DNA of 64,000 nt from Brevirhabdus sp. (GCA_024637315.1 JAGXFH010000052.1:1-64000), one strand, 5' to 3'; counted from the first letter of the stretch, positions 8,031 through 16,923 are shown. Notes: generated by a model from the sequence alone, not told the origin. Numbers and translations are program-made.

Positions 8031-9353
8031 TTACTCGGCCGGGGACGCGTCATGCGCGTAGTGATCATTGAAGTCTTCCTCGATCGTCGCCGGCTGCGGC
8101 AGCGGTTTCTCGATCACGCCGAGGATCGGCAGGATGACCAGGAAATAGGCGAACCAATAAGCCGAGCCGATCAGAGAGATGGTCGAATAGGGTGGTTCCG
8201 CGGGCATCGCGCCGCACCACATCAGAACGATGAAGTCGATGATCAGCAGGTAGAACCACCAGCGGAACATCGGCCGGTAACGGCCCGACCGCACGCTGGA
8301 AGTGTCCAGCCAAGGCGCAAGAACCATCACGAAGATCGCGCCGAACATCGCCAGTACACCAAAGAACTTGGCGTCGATTATGCCGCCGGTCACGAAGCTG
8401 GCGATCTGCACCACCCAGACGTCAGAGGTGAAAGCCCGCAGGATCGCGTAGAACGGCAGGTAGTACCATTCCGGCACGATATGGGCAGGCGTCGACAGCG
8501 GGTTCGCCTCGATGTAATTGTCGGGGTGACCGAAGTAGTTCGGCATGAAGCCGACGACGGCGAAGAACACCACCAGGATCAAGACCAGCGCGAAGAGGTC
8601 CTTGATGACGAAATAGGGCCAGAACGGCAGCGTGTCTTTCTCAGCCTCGGCTTTCGAGCCGCGCCGCACCTCAACCCCCGTCGGGTTGTTGTTGCCGGTC
8701 GTGTGGAAGGCCCAGATATGGACGATCACAAGGCCCGCGATGACGAACGGCAAGAGGTAGTGAAGCGAGAAGAAGCGGTTCAGCGTTGCGTTGCCCACCG
8801 CGGGCCCGCCCAAAAGCCAGGTCTGCAGCGGTTCACCGATGAACGGGATGGCGCCGAACAGGCCCGTAATCACCGTGGCGCCCCAGAACGACATCTGACC
8901 CCACGGCAGAACGTAGCCAAGGAATCCGGTCGCCATCATCGCCAGGTAAATCAGCATGCCGATGATCCAGGTGACTTCGCGCGGCGCCTTGTAGGAACCG
9001 TAGAAGAGGCCGCGGAACATGTGGATGTAGACCGCCAGGAAGAACAGCGATGCACCGTTCATATGGACGTAACGCAGCAGCGCGCCGCCGTTCACATTAC
9101 GCATGATATGCTCGATCGACGCAAAGGCCATGTCGACATGCGGCGTGTAATGCATTGCCAGAACGATCCCGGTGACGATCTGCAGCACCAGGCAAAAGGC
9201 CAGCACGATGCCCCAGATCCACCACCAGTTCAGGTTCTTCGGTGTGGGAATGAACAGCGTATCATACATCAGGCCCACAATCGGAAGCCGAGTGTGAAGC
9301 CATTTTTCGAAACCGGACTTGGGTTCGTAATGGTCGTGTGGAATACCAGCCAT
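8031..9353 (-). CDS. petB: Cytochrome b of the bc1 complex
   Basis: A 440-residue membrane protein with eight predicted helices. The four haem-ligating histidines are in helices B and D ([47 protein letters not shown]). The quinol-oxidation PEWY motif ([15 protein letters not shown]) and the GxWxxG-type [10 protein letters not shown] segment are present. It holds both quinone sites and haems bL and bH of the complex. Its length and the hydrophilic C-terminal tail fit Rhodobacterales cytochrome b. It lies between petA (11 bp gap) and petC in a leftward operon. Confidence 0.97.
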   Translation of the reverse strand: MAGIPHDHYEPKSGFEKWLHTRLPIVGLMYDTLFIPTPKNLNWWWIWGIVLAFCLVLQIVTGIVLAMHYTPHVDMAFASIEHIMRNVNGGALLRYVHMNGASLFFLAVYIHMFRGLFYGSYKAPREVTWIIGMLIYLAMMATGFLGYVLPWGQMSFWGATVITGLFGAIPFIGEPLQTWLLGGPAVGNATLNRFFSLHYLLPFVIAGLVIVHIWAFHTTGNNNPTGVEVRRGSKAEAEKDTLPFWPYFVIKDLFALVLILVVFFAVVGFMPNYFGHPDNYIEANPLSTPAHIVPEWYYLPFYAILRAFTSDVWVVQIASFVTGGIIDAKFFGVLAMFGAIFVMVLAPWLDTSSVRSGRYRPMFRWWFYLLIIDFIVLMWCGAMPAEPPYSTISLIGSAYWFAYFLVILPILGVIEKPLPQPATIEEDFNDHYAHDASPAE

Positions 9354-9364
9354 CTTGCGCTCCG

Positions 9365-9931
9365 TTATCCGAGGATGAGAGTGGATTCATCGTCGAAGAC
9401 AGCGACGGGAATCGGAAGGTTTTCAGGCGCGGGTCCTTTGCGGATTCGGCCAGACGTATCGTAATGCGAACCGTGGCAGGGGCAGAACCAGCCGCCAAAC
9501 TCACCAGCATTGCCCAAGGGGACGCAGCCCAGATGCGTGCAGACGCCCATCATCACCAGCCATTCGCCGCCTTCATCCATCGAGCGGTTTTCGTCGGTGG
9601 CGGGCGCCTCGCCCGAATCGTTGGCGTTGCGTGCCAGCGGGTCTGGCAGTTCGTCGAGATCAACTGCGCGGGCCGCTTCGATCTCTTCGGGGGTGCGGCG
9701 GCGGATAAATACCGGCTTGCCCAGCCACTTTACTGTCAATTGCGTACCCGGTTCGACGCCGGATATGTCGACGCGGATCGAGGACAGCGCCTGTACGTCG
9801 GCAGACGGGTTCATCTGGTTGATCAGCGGCCAGACGGCAGCGCCGGTGGCGACAACACCTGCACCAGCCGTGGCATAGTACAGAAAGTCGCGGCGGGTGC
9901 CTTCGTGTTCTTCAACGTGGGACACGAGCAT
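9365..9931 (-). CDS. petA: Rieske iron-sulfur subunit of the bc1 complex
   Basis: A 188-residue Rieske protein. The N-terminus has the twin-arginine motif [13 protein letters not shown] used for Tat export of the folded protein, and the single membrane helix stays as an anchor. The [2Fe-2S] ligands are in CTHLGC and CPCHGSHYD near the C-terminus, and both disulfide cysteines are present. The ATG at 9931 is chosen because GGAGAA precedes it; the longer open frame to 10081 has no family similarity. The sequence is close to the Rhodobacter type ([16 protein letters not shown]). It is the first gene of petABC. Confidence 0.97.
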   Translation of the reverse strand: MLVSHVEEHEGTRRDFLYYATAGAGVVATGAAVWPLINQMNPSADVQALSSIRVDISGVEPGTQLTVKWLGKPVFIRRRTPEEIEAARAVDLDELPDPLARNANDSGEAPATDENRSMDEGGEWLVMMGVCTHLGCVPLGNAGEFGGWFCPCHGSHYDTSGRIRKGPAPENLPIPVAVFDDESTLILG

Positions 9932-10181
9932 TTCTCCATTTCCCGGCCGGTTGACCCGGCGCAATAGTTCGGCGGCTGCGGTTTCCCACAGCCTTCGCAT
10001 GGCGCTTTTAGCGAGCCATCCGGCCCGCGTCCAGCGGACAATCGGGCGCAGAGGCGGCAGACTGTCGCGGTGAGTCCACACTCTGGCCGTGCTAACGATA
10101 TGTTTACAATTTTGAATTGAACTCGGTCATCATCCGATTATGTGCTAATCGTGGGGATGTAGACGAAAGGATTTGGGTCCG

Positions 10182-10832
10182 ATGCGCAGGTTGCTGCCAA
10201 CCACGCTGGCTTTGATGGTGATCGCCGGTCTCGCTCAGGCCGAGGATCAATTGAGTTTCTATGGCGGCGTCCAGGGGTCACCGCACAGCGGCGTGACCGG
10301 AAACGATCCGGGCGGCGTCGGCGCCATCGATTTCACTGCGGGCTGGGAAGGTCGCTCGACCGACATGCCGCCCTATTGGGGTCTGCGCTGGACCCGCTGG
10401 CAGAACGAAACCTTCGGCTGGGGCGTCGATATTAATCACGCCAAGGTCTATGCCGATGACGAGACGCTTGCCGAAAGCGGGTTTTCGCATTTCGAGTTCA
10501 CGGATGGCCTGAACATCGTCACGTTGAACGCCTGGCGGCGCTTTCCTGGCAATGACCTGCCCGTAACGCCTTACGTCGGTGCCGGGATCGGGCTGTCGAT
10601 CCCGCATGTCGAGGTGACGACGCCGGGGGGCAAGGTTGCCGAGTACCAGATCACCGGACCCGCCGTGCAATGGGTGGCCGGTGCCAGCTACTCGATCAAC
10701 GACCGTTGGTCGGTCTTTGGCGAGTACAAGGGCACCTACTCGATGAACGAGGCCGACCTGGGCAGCGGCGGCACACTGGAAACCGACATCATCACCAACG
10801 CATTCAACGTCGGGGTCAGCCTAGGTTTCTAA
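10182..10832 (+). CDS. Outer-membrane beta-barrel protein (OmpA/OmpW-like or lipid A oxidase-like)
   Basis: A 216-residue exported protein: a signal peptide (MRRLLPTTLALMVIAGLAQA), alternating amphipathic strands, and a C-terminal strand ending VGVSLGF with terminal phenylalanine, the sorting signal for outer-membrane barrels. The pattern YVGAGIGLSIPHVEV plus WSVFGEYKGTYS is common to small eight-stranded barrels. Proteins of this look in Rhodobacterales are often annotated as outer-membrane protein or lipid A oxidase, but no catalytic residues can be assigned. The ATG at 10182 is used because AAAGGA lies at proper spacing; a TTG at 10173 is too close to it. Its last 4 bp overlap the convergent GST gene. 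Confidence 0.72.
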   Translation: MRRLLPTTLALMVIAGLAQAEDQLSFYGGVQGSPHSGVTGNDPGGVGAIDFTAGWEGRSTDMPPYWGLRWTRWQNETFGWGVDINHAKVYADDETLAESGFSHFEFTDGLNIVTLNAWRRFPGNDLPVTPYVGAGIGLSIPHVEVTTPGGKVAEYQITGPAVQWVAGASYSINDRWSVFGEYKGTYSMNEADLGSGGTLETDIITNAFNVGVSLGF

Positions 10833-11440
10833 CCCCTTGGTGGAACAGTTGCCGCGAAACTTTCGCGTTTGGCAAAGATCATGAACCAATCTGCCAAAGC
10901 CTTATTGCCATTGCGCCAATCGCGGTCGGCGTGCCGGAAGTCGATATAGCCAAGCGCGCAAGCCACCGCGACCTGACCCATGTCGAGGGGACCGTTCAGG
11001 TGGCTCATCCAGCGCGAATTGATCGCCTCGACGGCGCGGGTGATCTTGGCCCACTGGCCGTCGACCCATTCGGGCAGACGTTTGTCCTCGGGCCGCACGC
11101 GCACCTCGTAGACCATAAGGATCGCCGCATCGAGAATGCCGTCCGCCGTCGCCTCGAGCGTCAGCGTGTCCCATAGCCGGTTGCCCTGGGGATAAAGCCT
11201 GCCACCGACACGAGCGTCCAGATAGCGGCAGATCACCCGGCTATCGTAAATCGCAGGACCATCGCCGCGTTCCAGCGCCGGCAGCTTGCCCAGCGGGTTC
11301 TGCGCCAAAGGCATGTTCTGCGGATCAAGCGGGGTGCCGTGGGCGGCAACGATCTCGACATCGTCCAGTTGACCGGTTTCATGAAGTAGCATCCTCACCT
11401 TGCGTGCATAGGGTGACGTTTCGGCGGAATAGAGCCTCAT
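10829..11440 (-). CDS. Glutathione S-transferase family protein
   Basis: A 203-residue cytosolic protein with an N-terminal thioredoxin-like GST domain (MRLYSAETSPYARKVRMLLH, with Ser near residue 9 as the likely glutathione-activating residue; NPLGKLPAL with the cis-proline; YDSRVICRYLD with the SNAIL-like loop) and an all-helical C-terminal domain. It may conjugate glutathione to electrophiles; the substrate is unknown. The ATG at 11440 starts the fold exactly; the longer frame to 11581 is not GST-like. It lies just behind the small hypothetical gene in a leftward cluster. Confidence 0.88.
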   Translation of the reverse strand: MRLYSAETSPYARKVRMLLHETGQLDDVEIVAAHGTPLDPQNMPLAQNPLGKLPALERGDGPAIYDSRVICRYLDARVGGRLYPQGNRLWDTLTLEATADGILDAAILMVYEVRVRPEDKRLPEWVDGQWAKITRAVEAINSRWMSHLNGPLDMGQVAVACALGYIDFRHADRDWRNGNKALADWFMIFAKRESFAATVPPRG

Positions 11441-11441
11441 T

Positions 11442-11726
11442 TCAGACCTTTCGAAAGCGGATACGGCCAAGCGCCGTGATGTCAATCTCAACGCCGGGTC
11501 CGTCCGCGCCAAAGCGCACGACGCGGCGAAACCGGGTGGTTCCGTTGACCTGCTCGGGGTGTCGGCGGACCGTGATGCCATCGGTCACGTCATCCATCGC
11601 CTCTTCGCCGCGCTGGTCGTAATGGCCCTTCTGAATGCTGATCCTGCGAGTCAGGGCATAAGTCGCAACTGCCACGGCACCGTAGCGAATCGCAATTCCG
11701 GCAATCGGCGCAAGCGGCAGGGGCAT
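11442..11726 (-). CDS. Small hypothetical protein with N-terminal membrane segment
   Basis: A 94-residue protein I do not recognise. The first 26 residues (MPLPLAPIAGIAIRYGAVAVATYALT) form one hydrophobic helix; the rest is polar and charged (VRRHPEQVNGTTRFRRVVRF) and ends ITALGRIRFRKV, with a beta-strand-like pattern. The ATG at 11726 has GGAGG 6 bp upstream. It is one base from the GST gene start, so the two are likely co-transcribed. The orientation with the helix inserted and the C-terminus in the cytoplasm is likely, from the arginine after the helix. Confidence 0.7.
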   Translation of the reverse strand: MPLPLAPIAGIAIRYGAVAVATYALTRRISIQKGHYDQRGEEAMDDVTDGITVRRHPEQVNGTTRFRRVVRFGADGPGVEIDITALGRIRFRKV

Positions 11727-11782
11727 CGTGACCTCCAAGGCTGAACTGTCCTTAATGTAGGAAGCCGCGAGCCCCAAGTCCA

Positions 11783-12406
11783 CTAAGACGAAGGCGGATC
11801 GGCCATCAGAGCGGCGATTACCTGCGCCTCCAGCCCGAACCCGTGCCGTGCGACATGGCCCGAGGCTGCGATCCGCGCTGCATCAGGCTTGTTCTGTGCC
11901 AGTTTCCAGGTGCCGTCGACCGATTGCACCTGCATCCGGAACGGTACCACCATTCGCATCAAGCGGTCGATCAGCTCGCCCGGCATCTTGTCGGCCCGCC
12001 AAGGTGGTTTCGGGGCCAGCCGCGCCTCGAAGAACTCGGTGAGGTGATCCAGAACCGCGCGCATCTCTTCCTGCGGTCGCATTTCCAGAAGACCGCGCAG
12101 ATGCACCGCGACATAGTTCCATGTCGGCACCTGATCGGGCATCTCATACCAATCCGGTGAAACGTAGCTGTCAGCCCCGGAAACAGCCACAACCGCCTGT
12201 TTAGGCTCTGATACGATCCGCACGATCGGATTCGAGCGCACAAGGTGCAGCGTCAGCGTGCCGCCGTCGTCGGACAACCGATAGGGGATATGCGAGATCA
12301 GTGGCGCGGGGTCGGCATTGACCGAAAGAACGCCAAAGGCCCGATCGCGGGCGAACGCGAGATTATCGCGGTCACTTGCGGTACGAAAGGCCGGGTTCGG
12401 ATGCAC
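11783..12406 (-). CDS. PaiB-type FMN-binding negative regulator
   Basis: A 207-residue protein of the PaiB/FMN-binding family with a split-barrel flavin fold. The N-terminal MHPNPAFRTASDRDNLAFAR block, the SHIPYRLSDDGG and HLVRSNPI strands and the conserved VPTWNYVAVHLRG segment (near residue 95) are diagnostic. In Bacillus PaiB was described as a negative regulator of sporulation and protease genes; in proteobacteria the role is unclear and may be enzymatic. Its start lies 3 bp after the stop of the LacI-type gene, so the two are probably translated from one message. Confidence 0.88.
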   Translation of the reverse strand: MHPNPAFRTASDRDNLAFARDRAFGVLSVNADPAPLISHIPYRLSDDGGTLTLHLVRSNPIVRIVSEPKQAVVAVSGADSYVSPDWYEMPDQVPTWNYVAVHLRGLLEMRPQEEMRAVLDHLTEFFEARLAPKPPWRADKMPGELIDRLMRMVVPFRMQVQSVDGTWKLAQNKPDAARIAASGHVARHGFGLEAQVIAALMADPPSS

Positions 12407-12409
12407 GGC

Positions 12410-13450
12410 CTAATGCCGCCGCAGGGTGTCGCCGAACTGGATTTGCGGGCTCAGCACGATCTTTTCGCCGGGGGCGGTATCGGGCTTTGCCACCCGCGTG
12501 GCGATGATTTGTGCGGCGGCGCGTCCAATCTCGGCCCGGCAGGCATCCATCGTTGCCAACCTGCGTGGCAGTCCTTTGAGCAACTCGACCCCGTTGAACC
12601 CGGCAAGCCCGATTTGCCCCGGCACATCAATGCCCTTGTCCAGGCAGTAAAGCAGCCCGCCTGCACCGATCATATCGTTGGAATAATAAAGGAAATCCAG
12701 ATCCGGTGTTCGCGACAGAATGGCCTCGGTCATTTCCCGGCCCTTGGCCAAAGCCGATCCGCCGGAATAGAATTCCTGATCCGCCACTTCCAGACCGGCC
12801 TTGGCGAGCGCATCGGTGAAGCCCTCGAACCGTTTGCGTGCCCTGTGATCCAGCGGCATCTTGGTGCCAAGAAAGCCGATCCGTTCATAGCCAGCCTCGA
12901 CAATGGCCTGCGCCATCTCGCGCCCCGCGCGGCGATGCGAGATACCGACTACAGAATCGACCGGCTCGCCATCGACGTCCATTATTTCGACAATCGGGAT
13001 GCCGGAGGCCTTCAGCATCGCCCTTGATGCATCGGAATGCTCCAGCCCCGCGATGATCACGCCCGAGGGTCGCCAGGACAGCATTTCGTAAAGCACTTTT
13101 TCTTCGCGCTCGGGCTGGTAGTTGGTGACACCGAAGACCGGCTGCAACGGTGTACCGTCCAGCACTTCGGAAATGCCGGTTAGCACCTCTGGAAACACCA
13201 TGTTGGACAGGGAAGGGACCATCACGGCGATCAGATTCACCCGCTGCGAGGCCAGCGCCCCCGCGATCTTGTTCGGCACATAGCCAAGCTCTTTCGCCGC
13301 TTCCAGCACTTTGACCCGGGTCGTTTCCGAAACGTCACCGCGATTGCGAAGCACCCGGCTGACGGTCATTTCGCTGACGCCGGAAGCCTCTGAGACATCG
13401 CGCAGCGTCAGTGTGCGCGGCGGCGGGCTGACGGGAGAGTTTGCTGGCAT
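12410..13450 (-). CDS. LacI/GntR-type (gluconate repressor-like) transcriptional regulator
   Basis: A 346-residue LacI-family protein. The helix-turn-helix (TLRDVSEASGVSEMTVSRVL, residues about 14-33) is followed by the hinge helix GALASQRVNLIAVMVPSL and a periplasmic-binding-protein-like sensor domain. The pattern (NMVFPEVLTGI, YEMLSWRPSGVIIAGLEHSD) is that of the gluconate repressor branch rather than LacI itself, so a sugar acid is a likely ligand. It is first in a leftward group with PaiB, a small membrane protein and GST. Palindromic TGTTANCG elements just upstream suggest autoregulation. No sugar-acid catabolic gene is next to it in this window. Confidence 0.9.
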   Translation of the reverse strand: MPANSPVSPPPRTLTLRDVSEASGVSEMTVSRVLRNRGDVSETTRVKVLEAAKELGYVPNKIAGALASQRVNLIAVMVPSLSNMVFPEVLTGISEVLDGTPLQPVFGVTNYQPEREEKVLYEMLSWRPSGVIIAGLEHSDASRAMLKASGIPIVEIMDVDGEPVDSVVGISHRRAGREMAQAIVEAGYERIGFLGTKMPLDHRARKRFEGFTDALAKAGLEVADQEFYSGGSALAKGREMTEAILSRTPDLDFLYYSNDMIGAGGLLYCLDKGIDVPGQIGLAGFNGVELLKGLPRRLATMDACRAEIGRAAAQIIATRVAKPDTAPGEKIVLSPQIQFGDTLRRH

Positions 13451-13484
13451 TTCAGGACCCCTGATCGTTCCCCATTATCCCCTT

Positions 13485-13543
13485 GTTAGCGACAAACATG
13501 ACACTTGTCCAAGCTAACCGGCGGTATGATGTTAACGCTAACA
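13485..13543. promoter_or_regulatory. Candidate LacI/GntR-type operators
   Basis: TGTTAACGCTAACA (13530-13543) is a near-perfect inverted repeat of the kind bound by gluconate-repressor-type LacI proteins, and a second element starting TGTTAGCG lies at 13485-13499. Both are within 100 bp upstream of the regulator gene, which fits autorepression. Confidence 0.55.
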
Positions 13544-13549
13544 AATGCC

Positions 13550-13590
13550 TCTGGATCGCGTGGGGTGCTTTCTTCTCCTGGCGATCCAGA
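13550..13590. repeat. Perfect 10-bp inverted repeat in a gene-free stretch
   Basis: TCTGGATCGC (13550-13559) and its exact reverse complement GCGATCCAGA (13581-13590) are separated by 21 bp, directly beside the LacI-type operator. The surrounding 13451-13970 segment (520 bp) holds no convincing gene; a 100-codon frame there has no family look. The repeat could be a transcript hairpin or a protein-binding site. Confidence 0.5.
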
Positions 13591-13970
13591 TCATGAGAGG
13601 GGGAGTGGTGTGCAAGAGTTCACCCTCGCTTTTCAGGGCCAGCAGACCCAATAGCCCGAGTCGGCAGACCTTCGATCTCCGGAACTCCTTTTCTGTCATC
13701 GAAGTCGCGATCATCAGGCGCGAGGTTCGGTATGTGTCCGCAAGCCACCCGGTCGAGCTTATGCAGGACGCCCATCATGCCGACGCCGAAAACACGCTGG
13801 ATCGGATTGCCCGGATCAAGAAGACCGGAGGGATCAGCAAATATTGAAACCGGAAGCTGACGCTACGGTAGACAAAGAGCCATGTGCTGGTAACATGATG
13901 GCGTAGGTTTTGTATCGCCGGTCGCGTTGAAAGCCCAAGTGCTAAGAGTCGAAAACAAGGAGAGTTTCCA

Positions 13971-14264
13971 ATGCAGACCAAGACGATTTGCAAGCTTGGT
14001 GCCGCAATCGCCCTGATCATGTCGGTCGCCGCCTGCGAGGTGCCCGCGCCGCAGCCCACTGCCAGGGTGGTCACACCAGAGGCTGTGCCCGCACCCAGGC
14101 GGGTTGCACCTACACCTGCACCTGCACCTACCCCTGCACCCGCGCCTGTCGTGACGCCATCTGTTCCGACGCCGCCGCCCTTTGGCGGATTCAACGATGG
14201 TGGAGGCGGCGGTGGTGGCAGTGGTGGCGGTGGCGGCGGCGGTGGTGGAGGAGGCTGGAGCTGA
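13971..14264 (+). CDS. Small lipoprotein with Pro-rich linker and polyglycine tail
   Basis: A 97-residue protein in three visible parts. Residues 1-22 form a lipoprotein signal with lipobox VAAC (cysteine 22). Residues 23-70 are a Pro/Ala/Thr/Val-rich linker (VAPTPAPAPTPAPAPVV). From residue 71 a tail is almost pure glycine, broken by one serine, and ends in Trp-Ser. AAGGAG precedes the ATG. The protein should be anchored in a membrane with an extended flexible arm. Its stop codon overlaps the start of the caspase gene by one base (TGATG), and its glycine codons GGAGGAGGC supply the ribosome-binding site for that gene. Function unknown; I know of no characterised relative. Confidence 0.75.
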   Translation: MQTKTICKLGAAIALIMSVAACEVPAPQPTARVVTPEAVPAPRRVAPTPAPAPTPAPAPVVTPSVPTPPPFGGFNDGGGGGGGSGGGGGGGGGGGWS

Positions 14265-16729
14265 TGGCCAGACCGTTCCCGGTATCGCGATTTGCCGCCT
14301 GCCTTCTGTCGGTCTCGGCGCTGGCCGCAGGGTCCGCAATGGCGCAGAGCGCTTCTGTTATTGATCGCCTGATCCAGAATTCGACAACGAACGCGCCGCT
14401 GCGGAGCATCGACACCAGCACACGGGCCTCGAACCGCTATGCGATAGTGATCGGGAATTCCGACTACACCGCGGTTCCCGATCTCAAGAACGCCATTGCC
14501 GACGCCCGAGTGATGGCTGAATTCTTCAAGGCGCAGGGCTATGACGTCCGCTATCACGAAGACATCTCGAAGCGCGGCTTTGAAGGCGTGCTGCGGAGAG
14601 TCTTGTTCGATGTGGATGAAGACACCGAAGTCGTCGTTTTCTTTGCGGGCCACGGCTTTCAGATCGGGTCAGAGAACTATCTGGTTCCTGTCGATGCCGA
14701 TCTTGACACCATCTATGACGTCCCGTTCGAGGCTGTTTCGCTGGGCAGTCTCGTCGGCATCGTCGGCGCCCGCGCGCGGCTTCAGGTGGTGATGCTTGAC
14801 AGCTGCCGCGACAATCCATTTGCCGGCAAGGCCGTACTGACCCAGATCGGCAATGAACTGCGCGAAACCCGCACGGGCTTTTCCTCGCAGGCAGCGCCGC
14901 TGAACTCGATGCTGATCTTCTCGACTGCCCCCGGTACGGTCGCTTATGACGGTGACGGCGACAACAGCCCGTTCACCGCCTCGTTCATCGAAGAGGTCAG
15001 CACGCGTCCGGATGATCTGGTCAAGGACGTGTTCGAAGGCGTGCGTCGCCTGGTCTACGAAAAGACCAATGGCCGGCAGGTGCCGTGGGACAGTTCGACC
15101 CTTATCGAACCTGCCAGCTTCGGCATTGGCGCGGCACTTTCGCGCCCGATCCTCGTCGATGGTCAGGGCGGCGGCGAATCCCGCGGCCTGGCGCGGATCG
15201 CGGAAAACCAGCCGCAATCCTCGTCGCCCACACGAACCGTGGCGGATGGCAATCTGGTCATCGACGCCGATTTCGTGCCAGAGGTCGAGATCGGAACTGC
15301 GCTGGGCGACGCGCTTGACCTGACGCCAGCCGATCAGGTGACAATCGTGGAAGGCCCCGAAACCGGGCGGCTGATCCTGACCGACGATACAGGCTTTCGC
15401 CGCAACGTCGCCGGAGAGACCCTTTCCAGCGCCGATATCGACAAGCTGCTGCTGGTGAACGAATCCATCCAGATCCCCGCCCGGTCAATGAAAGGGCCGT
15501 CGATCTTGGACGCGGTGACAGTTTCGGTGAACGGAGAGCAACAGCGGATCGCGGTGAACCTGATCCCGGATCCCTGCGATTACGAGGCTGGCGATCATCT
15601 TGATCCCGACGGCATGGGCATCACCCGGTATGCCAACGAGTTGGAGCCGGAAAAGGCGCTGGCCGCGTGCGAAGCCGCAGTTGCCCGCGACCCCGAAGCT
15701 GGCCGCTTCCACTATCAGCTTGGCCGGGCTCTGACCGCTTTGCGCCGCACCGACGAGGCCAAGGTGGCCTTCGACCGTGCCCGCGAACTTGGCCATTCCC
15801 GCGCTTGGAACGCGCTTGGCAATGCCGCGCTGAACGAGGCGCGTGTAACCGGCGGTCTTGCCACGCCGAAAGCCAGCGACGAGGTCCTGCAGCTGTTTGC
15901 ACGTGGCGTCGAGGAAGGCGATCCCTATGCCTATTATGCGCTCGGTCGTCAGTTCATGCGCTTCGGCGGCACCGATCAGATCGAGATCGAAGGTTACGAT
16001 CTGATGATGCGTTCGCTGGAGGTTGGTCATACGTTCGCGATGAACGAGCTTGGGTATTTCTACCTCGACGAAGATGCCGACTACTACGACCCCGAACGCG
16101 GCCTTCGTTACCTGCGAGAAAGCGCCGCCCGCGACGATATTTACGGCTTCAACAATATGGGTCTGGTCTATCTGCGCGGCCTTGGAGGCACCGAGGTCGA
16201 TTATCCCGCAGCGTTCGAGATGTTCACCAAGGCGGCAGAAGGCGGTCAGCCCGATGCGCCCTTCAACCTCGGTGTGATGTATCGCGACGGGCTGGTCAGC
16301 ACCGGCACGGATTTGAAGAAATCCGTCGAATGGTTCCTGAAGGGCCTCGAGCGGGGCGACTCGCTGGCTGGGGGCAATGCCGCCTACCTGATCTCGTCCG
16401 CAGGGGTGTCAGGATACGACATGTTCGACGCCGCGATGATCGGCGCCAAGGCCGCCGCGTTGCGCAACCGCGATGCGGCGCAAAGATCGCGCGACCTGAT
16501 CGCCTCCTATCCGCGCAACGTGCTTGATGGGGGCGCGCAGAAGCTGATCGTCGAGCTTGGCGGCACGATCGAGGTGGATGGCGCTTTCGGTCCCGGCAAC
16601 CAGACCGCGATGGATGAGGTTCTGGCCCGTAATGGCGCCGGCCCGGCTGAAACCGATCCGGTCGAGCGGATCATCCAGCTTGCCTCCGTCGTCTGGAAAG
16701 CCTCGCCGTTCCGCGTCGACCTCTACTGA
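14264..16729 (+). CDS. Secreted caspase-fold (peptidase C14) protease with Sel1-like repeats
   Basis: An 821-residue protein: signal peptide (residues 1-28, ending AMAQ); caspase p20-like domain (about 55-290) with intact catalytic histidine H130 in FFAGHGFQ and cysteine C181 in MLDSCRDNPF; a middle region (about 360-440) of beta character; then tetratricopeptide/Sel1-like repeats (about 455-740: FHYQLGRALTAL, AMNELGYFYL, GFNNMGLVYLRG, APFNLGVMYRDG); and a C-terminal segment with VDGAFGPGNQTAMDEVL, which resembles a peptidoglycan-binding-1 motif. The ATG at 14264 overlaps the lipoprotein stop and has GGAGGAGG upstream; the open frame continues 5' but runs through the lipoprotein gene. It should act in the periplasm. 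Bacterial caspase homologues usually cut after arginine or lysine; the target here is unknown. Confidence 0.88.
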   Translation: MARPFPVSRFAACLLSVSALAAGSAMAQSASVIDRLIQNSTTNAPLRSIDTSTRASNRYAIVIGNSDYTAVPDLKNAIADARVMAEFFKAQGYDVRYHEDISKRGFEGVLRRVLFDVDEDTEVVVFFAGHGFQIGSENYLVPVDADLDTIYDVPFEAVSLGSLVGIVGARARLQVVMLDSCRDNPFAGKAVLTQIGNELRETRTGFSSQAAPLNSMLIFSTAPGTVAYDGDGDNSPFTASFIEEVSTRPDDLVKDVFEGVRRLVYEKTNGRQVPWDSSTLIEPASFGIGAALSRPILVDGQGGGESRGLARIAENQPQSSSPTRTVADGNLVIDADFVPEVEIGTALGDALDLTPADQVTIVEGPETGRLILTDDTGFRRNVAGETLSSADIDKLLLVNESIQIPARSMKGPSILDAVTVSVNGEQQRIAVNLIPDPCDYEAGDHLDPDGMGITRYANELEPEKALAACEAAVARDPEAGRFHYQLGRALTALRRTDEAKVAFDRARELGHSRAWNALGNAALNEARVTGGLATPKASDEVLQLFARGVEEGDPYAYYALGRQFMRFGGTDQIEIEGYDLMMRSLEVGHTFAMNELGYFYLDEDADYYDPERGLRYLRESAARDDIYGFNNMGLVYLRGLGGTEVDYPAAFEMFTKAAEGGQPDAPFNLGVMYRDGLVSTGTDLKKSVEWFLKGLERGDSLAGGNAAYLISSAGVSGYDMFDAAMIGAKAAALRNRDAAQRSRDLIASYPRNVLDGGAQKLIVELGGTIEVDGAFGPGNQTAMDEVLARNGAGPAETDPVERIIQLASVVWKASPFRVDLY

Positions 16730-16847
16730 CCCGACCGCAGCGAGAACCTTGTCGCATCCGCCCGCCGACGGATACGACAGGCGATCTTGAACAGCGTAGG
16801 CGCAGCGACTAAAGAGGGCAGGCGTTTCCGTACCGGGACACGCGCAA

Positions 16848-16923
16848 GGCCTCGTAGCTCAGGGGATAGAGCAACCGCCTCCTAAGCGGTAGGTCTCAGG
16901 TTCGAATCCTGACGGGGCCGCCA
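16848..16923 (+). tRNA. tRNA-Arg (anticodon CCU)
   Basis: A 76-nt cloverleaf with acceptor stem GGCCTCG/CGGGGCC (one G-T pair), D-arm TAGCTCAGGGGATAGAGC, anticodon stem ACCGC/GCGGT around loop CTCCTAA (anticodon CCT, reading AGG), T-arm with GGTTCGAATCC, and an encoded CCA. It is transcribed rightward 118 bp after the caspase gene. tRNA-Arg(CCU) genes are frequent integration sites. Confidence 0.96.

Noticed and set aside
7887-9464. A 525-codon frame on the plus strand
   Set aside because: It is the antisense of petB/petC, Arg/His/Gln-rich, with no known domain; the pet genes are certain.
13545-13847. A 100-codon plus-strand frame behind the LacI operators
   Set aside because: No ribosome-binding site, overlaps the inverted repeat and has no family look.
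14100-14262. Pro- and Gly-codon repeats as a possible CRISPR or assembly artefact
   Set aside because: Units are codon-sized, without spacers, and keep the reading frame from a lipoprotein signal to a coupled downstream gene.
13988-14263. The 5' extension of the caspase frame upstream of 14264
   Set aside because: It runs through the lipoprotein gene in another frame, is Arg/Trp-rich nonsense there, and the signal peptide starts exactly at 14264.
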